DNA of 64,000 nt from Acidimicrobiaceae bacterium. GTDB taxonomy: Bacteria; Actinomycetota; Acidimicrobiia; Acidimicrobiales; Aldehydirespiratoraceae. The DNA lies in NCBI GenBank assembly GCA_009843915.1, contig VYCM01000143.1, positions 1-64,000 on the forward strand, given 5' to 3'. The notes below the pieces were generated by a model. The model was not told the origin of the DNA, ran no database searches, and saw nothing but the letters and a program-made list of their open reading frames with translations. Shown piece by piece: positions 59,071-64,000 of this stretch. The position numbers were made by a program, and so were the translations under genes. Every line of letters begins with the position of its first letter. Within the stretch, counting starts at the first letter, position 1.

Positions 59071-59772
59071 ATGACATCGAAGACCTCCTATGAAGTCGTC
59101 GACGGCGTGGCCGTCCTGCGCCTGGACGACGGCAAGGCCAACGCCGTGGGCTACGACACGCTGGCGGCCATCAACGCCGCCATGGACGACGCCGAGCAGA
59201 GCGCCGGAGCCCTGGTGATCACCGGCCGGGAGGGTCGATTCAGCGCCGGCTTCGATCTCGGCGTATTCGACGAGGGTCCTCAAGCCACCCGGGAGCTCGT
59301 GGCAACCGGGGCCCACACCGCGATGCGGCTCTACGGGGCGGCTGTGCCGGTAGTGGCCGCCTGCACCGGCCACGCGCTCGCCTTCGGCGCGATCATGCTG
59401 CTGTCGAGCGACGTCCGCATCGGGGCCGACGTCGAGGCCAAGATCGGACTCATCGAGGTGTCCATCGGCATGCCGCTGCCCATCTTCGGGATGGAGATGG
59501 CCCGGGACCGGCTCAGCCCCAGGCACTTCACCGCCGCCACCGCACTGGCCACGGCCTACTCGCCCCGCGGCGCGGCCGAGGCCGGCTACCTCGACGAGGT
59601 TGTCCCTGCCGACGAGTTGGACGACGCGGCGATGCAGCGGGCCACCGCTCTGGCCGAGCACGTGCGCCGGACCGCGTTCGGGCTGACCCGCCGCACCGCG
59701 AGGCAGAAGACCATCGACCGCATCCTGTCGACGCTCGACGAGGACCTGGAGAACTTCGGCGTACTGGAGTGA
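59071..59772 (+). CDS. Enoyl-CoA hydratase/isomerase family
   Basis: VITGREGRFSAGFDLGVF; crotonase fold sequence. Confidence 0.9.
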   Translation: MTSKTSYEVVDGVAVLRLDDGKANAVGYDTLAAINAAMDDAEQSAGALVITGREGRFSAGFDLGVFDEGPQATRELVATGAHTAMRLYGAAVPVVAACTGHALAFGAIMLLSSDVRIGADVEAKIGLIEVSIGMPLPIFGMEMARDRLSPRHFTAATALATAYSPRGAAEAGYLDEVVPADELDDAAMQRATALAEHVRRTAFGLTRRTARQKTIDRILSTLDEDLENFGVLE

Positions 59773-59775
59773 CCG

Positions 59776-59803
59776 CCACAGTCCGGCCCGGGGAGGACTG
59801 TGG
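59776..59803 (+). terminator. Putative stem-loop after enoyl-CoA hydratase gene (9-bp perfect stem, 10-nt loop)
   Basis: CCACAGTCC-ggcccgggga-GGACTGTGG, 3 nt after the stop codon. Confidence 0.55.
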
Positions 59804-59866
59804 ACAACTTCACGAGAGAGCTGTGGGTAACTCGGGGCAAAACCTGTGAACAAGTTGGGGAAAGTT
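59798..59866 (+). promoter_or_regulatory. Three 23-bp-phased DnaA-box-like repeats (CTGTGGACAA / CTGTGGGTAA / CTGTGAACAA)
   Basis: Units start at 59798, 59821 and 59844; compare with DnaA box complement TGTGGATAA (1, 1 and 2 mismatches). Confidence 0.5.
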
Positions 59867-60877
59867 CCGGCCTACGACGCGGTCGTGATCGTGTCCTTCG
59901 GAGGTCCCGAAGGCCCCTCCGAGGTTGAGCCGTTCCTCGCCAACGTCACCGCGGGACGCGATATCGGTGCCGAGCGCCTGGCCGTGGTCGCCCGGCAGTA
60001 CCACCACTTCGGCGGGGTCAGTCCCCTCAACGCCCAGTGCCGCCGGCTGCGCACGGCTCTGGCTCGCCGGCTCGCAGCCGCTGGCCTCGATCTGCCCGTG
60101 TACTGGGGCAACCGCAACTGGGTGCCCTACCTGGCCGACGCCGTAGGTGAGATGGCCGAGGCCGGGCACCGCCGGGCGCTGGCCGTCGTCACCTCCGCGT
60201 ACTCGTCGTACTCGGGCTGCCGCCAGTACCTGGACGACATTGAAGCGGCCCGGGCCGCGGTCGGAGAGGCCGCTCCCGCCATCGACAAGGTGCGCGCCTA
60301 CTACGACCACCCCGGCTTCGTCGAGCCCTTCGCCGACGCGGTCGCGGCGGCCCGCGGGAGCCTGCCCGCAGAGTTCCGATCGGAGGCCCGGCTGGTGTTC
60401 ACCGCCCACTCCATTCCCGAGACCATGGCCGCAGGCTGCGACTACGAGCGTCAACTAACAGAGACCGCTCGCCTGGTGGCGGGCGGGGCCGGCTTCGACG
60501 CCTGGACCATGGCCTGGCAGAGCCGCAGCGGCCCGCCCTCGGTGCCGTGGTTGGATCCCGATGTGAACGAATGCCTGGAACGCCTGTCCCGCGAGGACGG
60601 CGTCGAAGCCGTGGTCCTGGCCCCGATCGGCTTCGTCACCGACCACATGGAAGTCATGTGGGACCTCGACGTGGTCGCGGCCGGCACCGCGGCCGATCTG
60701 GGCATGCGGCTGGTGCGGGCCGTGACCCCCGGCACGGGGCCCGACGACCGCTTCGTGGCCATGTGGCAGGAGCTGGTCTCCGAGCGCCTCGAGCCCGGCG
60801 CGGCCCGGCGCTCCCTCGGCCGCCTCGGCGTCGGTCCAGACGCCTGCCCCGCCGGCTGCTGCCCGCTGCGTTCTTGA
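59846..60877 (+). CDS. hemH: Ferrochelatase / coproporphyrin ferrochelatase
   Basis: VIVSFGGPEGPSEVEPFLANVT; TAHSIPETMA; WQSRSGPPSVPWLDPDV; GTG start. Confidence 0.93.
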   Translation: MNKLGKVPAYDAVVIVSFGGPEGPSEVEPFLANVTAGRDIGAERLAVVARQYHHFGGVSPLNAQCRRLRTALARRLAAAGLDLPVYWGNRNWVPYLADAVGEMAEAGHRRALAVVTSAYSSYSGCRQYLDDIEAARAAVGEAAPAIDKVRAYYDHPGFVEPFADAVAAARGSLPAEFRSEARLVFTAHSIPETMAAGCDYERQLTETARLVAGGAGFDAWTMAWQSRSGPPSVPWLDPDVNECLERLSREDGVEAVVLAPIGFVTDHMEVMWDLDVVAAGTAADLGMRLVRAVTPGTGPDDRFVAMWQELVSERLEPGAARRSLGRLGVGPDACPAGCCPLRS

Positions 60878-60881
60878 CGGG

Positions 60882-60906
60882 TATCCACCACTCAGCCTGT
60901 GGATAA
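60882..60906. promoter_or_regulatory. Perfect DnaA-box 9-mer TGTGGATAA with inverted TATCCAC partner
   Basis: TATCCAC (60882-60888), 10-nt spacer, GTGGATA (60899-60905); full TGTGGATAA at 60898-60906. Confidence 0.5.
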
Positions 60907-60958
60907 CTGTATTTTCTGTAGCTGTATACCGTCGAACCCCGGGATCGAACATCTCACG

Positions 60959-61267
60959 ATGAACCACACCCGCATCGCGGCTGAAGCGATCCGATTCCGG
61001 ATCTCCACGATCCGCCGTCCCCTGGTGAGCAGCGAGACCGTCGATGTGGAGGCCATGGCGGCAGCCGCGGTCACGGCGGCCACTCCGGAGGTCGACCAGG
61101 CGCTTCGGATAGTGGCCACCGCTTGGCAGCGCGCCGGCTTCGAGCCGGAGGACTTGGTGCAGCCCTGGAAAGGCGAACAGGTCGACTACTTCAGGAGCCA
61201 GCCCGACCTCATCGACGCCATCGACGTGATCGTGCGGGGCGCCAACGGAGCGACCGCCGCGGCCTGA
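60959..61267 (+). CDS. Hypothetical protein (103 aa)
   Basis: MNHTRIAAEAIRFRISTIRRPLVSSETVDVEAMAAAAVTAATPEVDQALRIVATAWQRAGFEPEDLVQPW... Confidence 0.55.
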   Translation: MNHTRIAAEAIRFRISTIRRPLVSSETVDVEAMAAAAVTAATPEVDQALRIVATAWQRAGFEPEDLVQPWKGEQVDYFRSQPDLIDAIDVIVRGANGATAAA

Positions 61268-61280
61268 CGCCTTCTTGGAC

Positions 61281-61330
61281 GGAATTGGCAGCGGTGGGTG
61301 CCGGTTTGGGCGTTCCCGGCTGCCAATTCC
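61281..61330 (-). repeat. Third copy (inverted orientation, divergent core) of the palindromic element found at 32.6 kb
   Basis: GGAATTGGCAGC...GCTGCCAATTCC 12-bp perfect arms with 26-nt loop; reverse complement matches 41/50 positions of the 32577-32626 copy. Confidence 0.9.
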
Positions 61331-61351
61331 AGATGCGGTACGGTGCGGCCG

Positions 61352-62167
61352 GTGCCCGAGCTTCCCGAGGTCGAGACCATCCGAGCCCAGTTGCATCCGC
61401 GCCTGGCAGGGTGCTCGATCACCGACGCCGGCTCGCACCCCTCGGAGAAGTTCTTGCCGGCCATAGACGCCATCGGCGGCCAGATCTCAGCTGTCGGCCG
61501 CCGCGGCAAGTATCTCATCCTCGCCCTTGACGACGGCAGCGAAACCGGAAGCGAGCTGGTCATCCACCTAGGGATGACCGGCCGGCTGTCCATCTCCCCC
61601 GACGCCGATCGACACCATCCGCACCTGCGGGCCTGGTGGCGCCTGGACGGCGACGAGATGCTCACGCTCCACGACGTGCGGAGGTTCGGACGCGTCCACG
61701 TGGTTGACGCAGGCCGCTACGAGTCCATTGCCACCCTCGACCGCCTCGGTCCAGAGCCCTTCAGCGACCAGTTCACCGGCGACGGCCTGTGGCGGGCGCT
61801 CAGCGCCAGCCGGCGCCGCGTGAAGACCCAGCTGCTGTCGCAGCGGCCGGTGGCGGGCGTGGGCAACATCTACGCCGACGAGGCGCTGTGGCTGGCCCAG
61901 ATCAACCCTGCCGTTCGCTACGTGTCGAAACCCCGGGCCGGACGGCTGGCCGACGCCATCCGCACCGCGCTCACGTCGGGGCTGCGCCACGGCGGCACCA
62001 CGCTACGCGACTACGCCACCCTGGACGGATCGTCCGGGCGCAACCAGCACCATCTGCGCTGCTACGGGCGGGCGGGCGAGCCGTGCGAGCGCTGCGGCAC
62101 AGAGCTGCGCCGCCGGATCATCGACGCCCGGGGCACCACTTGGTGCCCCACCTGCCAGCGGCGGTAA
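61352..62167 (+). CDS. mutM: Formamidopyrimidine-DNA glycosylase (Fpg/MutM)
   Basis: (V)PELPEVETIRAQLHPRL N-terminus, GVGNIYADEALW, C-term zinc finger CYGRAGEPCERCGTEL...CPTCQRR; GTG start at 61352. Confidence 0.95.
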   Translation: MPELPEVETIRAQLHPRLAGCSITDAGSHPSEKFLPAIDAIGGQISAVGRRGKYLILALDDGSETGSELVIHLGMTGRLSISPDADRHHPHLRAWWRLDGDEMLTLHDVRRFGRVHVVDAGRYESIATLDRLGPEPFSDQFTGDGLWRALSASRRRVKTQLLSQRPVAGVGNIYADEALWLAQINPAVRYVSKPRAGRLADAIRTALTSGLRHGGTTLRDYATLDGSSGRNQHHLRCYGRAGEPCERCGTELRRRIIDARGTTWCPTCQRR

Positions 62168-62184
62168 GCCAGAGGCCGAGCAGA

Positions 62185-62233
62185 AGCGAGGCCGTGGCCC
62201 GAGCGGCCCGTGAGCGCAGCGAACAAGAGCGGG
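62185..62233 (+). repeat. 49-nt dispersed repeat (copy 2), just 3' of mutM
   Basis: AGCGAGGCCGTGGCCCGAGCGGCCCGTGAGCGCAGCGAACAAGAGCGGG; 47/49 to the minus strand of 26187-26235. Confidence 0.85.
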
Positions 62234-62292
62234 AGACACCAAGCCGCGCCGCGAACCGGCCGAACTTCGGCGCGGCGGCTAGGTTGGGACGC

Positions 62293-62652
62293 ATGGAACT
62301 CGGGCCGGTACACCATGTATCGATCAACGTTCCCGACGTCGAGGCGGCCGCGCCGTTCTACACCGACGTGCTGGGCATGGCCGTGCTGCCAAGGCCCGAC
62401 TTCGGCTTCAACGGCCGCTGGTTGCAGACCCCCGGCGGTGGAGAGGTGCACCTCATCGAGGTCGAGGGCTGGGTGGCTCCCGAGGGCCAGCACTGGGCCT
62501 TCAAGGTGGAGGACATTGATGCCGCGGTGAGGGAGCTGCGGGGCCGTGGCGTGGACGTGGCCGACCCCAAGCCGCTGCCAGGGACGCCGGCCCGCCAGAC
62601 GTTCTTCTTCGACCCGGCCGGCAACATGATCGAACTCAACCAGCCGGCCTGA
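62293..62652 (+). CDS. VOC-family (glyoxalase/bleomycin-resistance-like) protein
   Basis: VHHVSINVPDVEAAAPFYTDVLGM...FFFDPAGNMIELNQP. Confidence 0.9.
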   Translation: MELGPVHHVSINVPDVEAAAPFYTDVLGMAVLPRPDFGFNGRWLQTPGGGEVHLIEVEGWVAPEGQHWAFKVEDIDAAVRELRGRGVDVADPKPLPGTPARQTFFFDPAGNMIELNQPA

Positions 62653-62681
62653 TCAAGAGCGCCGGCTGGCGACATTCGGAG

Positions 62682-62754
62682 CACCCCGTACGGGATTTGA
62701 ACCCGTGCTACCACCTTGAGAGGGTGGCGTCCTAGGCCGCTAGACGAACGGGGC
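62682..62754 (-). tRNA. tRNA-Glu (anticodon CTC)
   Basis: Minus strand GCCCCGTTCGTCTAGCGGCCTAGGACGCCACCCTCTCAAGGTGGTAGCACGGGTTCAAATCCCGTACGGGGTG. Confidence 0.94.
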
Positions 62755-62758
62755 TGGG

Positions 62759-62830
62759 TTCGGGGAGGAGGACTCGAACCCCCAATGGCTGGACCAGAAC
62801 CAGCTGTGTTACCGATTACACCATCCCCGA
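62759..62830 (-). tRNA. tRNA-Gln (anticodon CTG)
   Basis: Minus strand TCGGGGATGGTGTAATCGGTAACACAGCTGGTTCTGGTCCAGCCATTGGGGGTTCGAGTCCTCCTCCCCGAA. Confidence 0.94.
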
Positions 62831-62895
62831 GAGCGCCGATCACCATACCCGCACCCACCGTCACCGCCACAGCGGTGAGCCCCGGGAGCGAGTGC

Positions 62896-63969
62896 CTAGC
62901 CGACGCCGGCCCGGGAGTTGAGCTCGGAGAGTTGTGGCCTGGTACCCAGCGCGATCAGGATGTCGTCGGCGGCCAGCACGAAGTCGTCTGAGGGGCTGGT
63001 GACGAAGGACTCGCCGCGGCGCACGGCCAGAACCGTCACGCCAGTCGACTCGCCGATCTTGCACTGTGCCAGCGCCTGGCCGGCGAACGGACCGTGAGCG
63101 GTGACGGGTGTCTCGGCGAGGCGCACCGAGAGTTCCTCGGCTTGCATGACCACCCCGAGGAACTCGACAACGCCGGGCTGCAGCACCAGAGCGGCCATCC
63201 TCGATCCGCCGATCTCGTGGGTGTTGACCACCCGGTCGACACCGGCCTGGCGCAGCTTCGGCTCCGCGGAGGAGCTGTTGGAGCGGGCCACGATGAACAG
63301 GCTCGGACGCATCGAGCGGGCCGTCAGGGCGATGTACAGATTGTCGACGTCGGAGTCGAGGGCCAGCACCAGCGTGCTGGCCCGCTGCAGGCCGGCCGCC
63401 ACCAGCACGTCGTCATCGGTGGCCTCGCCGACGACGGTGTGGGGCAGCGCTTCCTCGTCGAGTTCGCTGCGGTCGATCACCACCACCGTGCGGCCCTCGG
63501 CGGTCAGCTCCCGGTGGATGGCCCGCCCGACCTGCCCGAAGCCGCAAAGGACGACATGGTCGCTCAACCGATCGATCTGCTTCTGCATGCGCCGCCTCCG
63601 AATCTCGTCATCGAGCCGGCCCTCGAAGAGGGACTCTATGAGAACGCTCAGGGTGTAGAGGGCCGCGCCCACCCCGAACATGATCAGCAAGATGGTGAAC
63701 ACCCGGTAGCTGTCGGTGACCGTGCCGATCTCCTCGTAGCCGACCGTGGTGATCGTGATGACGGTCTGGTAGAGGGCCTCCCCCACCGTCAGCCCGAGGC
63801 GGTGGTACCCGAACGTGCCCACCGCGGTCACGAGCACGAGCACGCTCAACCCGGCCCAGAAGCGACCCCAGGGATCCTGGGGGGCGCCCCTGGCCAGATA
63901 CGGATGACGCGCGCCGCGTCCGCGAACCCGGAACCTCACCGGGGCCAAGACTAGATGGACCGGATGCAC
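62896..63969 (-). CDS. Potassium channel family protein with TrkA-N/RCK domain and TrkA-C domain
   Basis: Pore ALYQTVITITTVGYEEIG; NAD-binding VVLCGFGQVGRAIHRELTAEGRTVVVID; TrkA-C C-terminus. Confidence 0.9.
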   Translation of the reverse strand: MHPVHLVLAPVRFRVRGRGARHPYLARGAPQDPWGRFWAGLSVLVLVTAVGTFGYHRLGLTVGEALYQTVITITTVGYEEIGTVTDSYRVFTILLIMFGVGAALYTLSVLIESLFEGRLDDEIRRRRMQKQIDRLSDHVVLCGFGQVGRAIHRELTAEGRTVVVIDRSELDEEALPHTVVGEATDDDVLVAAGLQRASTLVLALDSDVDNLYIALTARSMRPSLFIVARSNSSSAEPKLRQAGVDRVVNTHEIGGSRMAALVLQPGVVEFLGVVMQAEELSVRLAETPVTAHGPFAGQALAQCKIGESTGVTVLAVRRGESFVTSPSDDFVLAADDILIALGTRPQLSELNSRAGVG

Positions 63970-64000
63970 CGGAGGGGTGCTTGTACCTTGGGCAGCGTGA

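Noticed and set aside
59798-60906. Interpretation as chromosomal oriC
   Set aside because: No dnaA/dnaN/recF/gyrB genes nearby and only one perfect DnaA box; retained only as a DnaA-box-like cluster
62682-62830. tRNA-Glu/tRNA-Gln pair as a genomic-island insertion site
   Set aside because: Both tRNAs intact, flanked by ordinary genes, no integrase or tRNA 3'-end repeat detected in the window

Overview
This 64 kb window is high-GC actinobacterial-type chromosome, probably Acidimicrobiia-like (taxonomy is inferred from gene content and synteny, not tested). It is dense in housekeeping operons. From the left: a radical-SAM pair; rodA-mrdA-mreD-mreC-mreB; ndk-folC-clpX-clpP-tig; tRNA-Gly; ispH; plsC-cmk-aroA-tyrA-rluB-scpB-scpA; trpS; xerD-nudix-pyrG-nadK-tlyA. 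Then comes a catabolic/accessory stretch (about 29.6-47 kb) with hydrolase, amidase, RidA, carbamoylase and KAS-III genes, amtB, an ERG4/ERG24-like sterol reductase homologue, a Liv-type ABC transporter with a LivM-LivG fusion, and AraC and Lrp regulators. The right end carries moaC-moaA-moeA-plsY, uppP, tldD/pmbA, dxs, a NifU-like protein, hemH, mutM, three minus-strand tRNAs (Ala, Glu, Gln) and a TrkA-linked K+ channel. I see no transposase, phage, CRISPR or obvious defence/biosynthetic cluster. The most unusual signals are non-coding: (i) a roughly 50-nt dispersed palindromic element with conserved arms and a variable 10-nt core (two copies at 32.6 kb, one inverted at 61.3 kb); (ii) a second 49-nt dispersed repeat just 3' of pyrG and mutM; (iii) short tandem duplications at gene junctions, some of which create mini-ORFs that keep ATGA-type coupling (aroA/cmk) or duplicate a start codon (amtB/sterol reductase); (iv) three DnaA-box-like 9-mers phased exactly 23 bp apart upstream of hemH, with a perfect DnaA box 3' of hemH. 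No database search was run; product calls come from reading the translated proteins.
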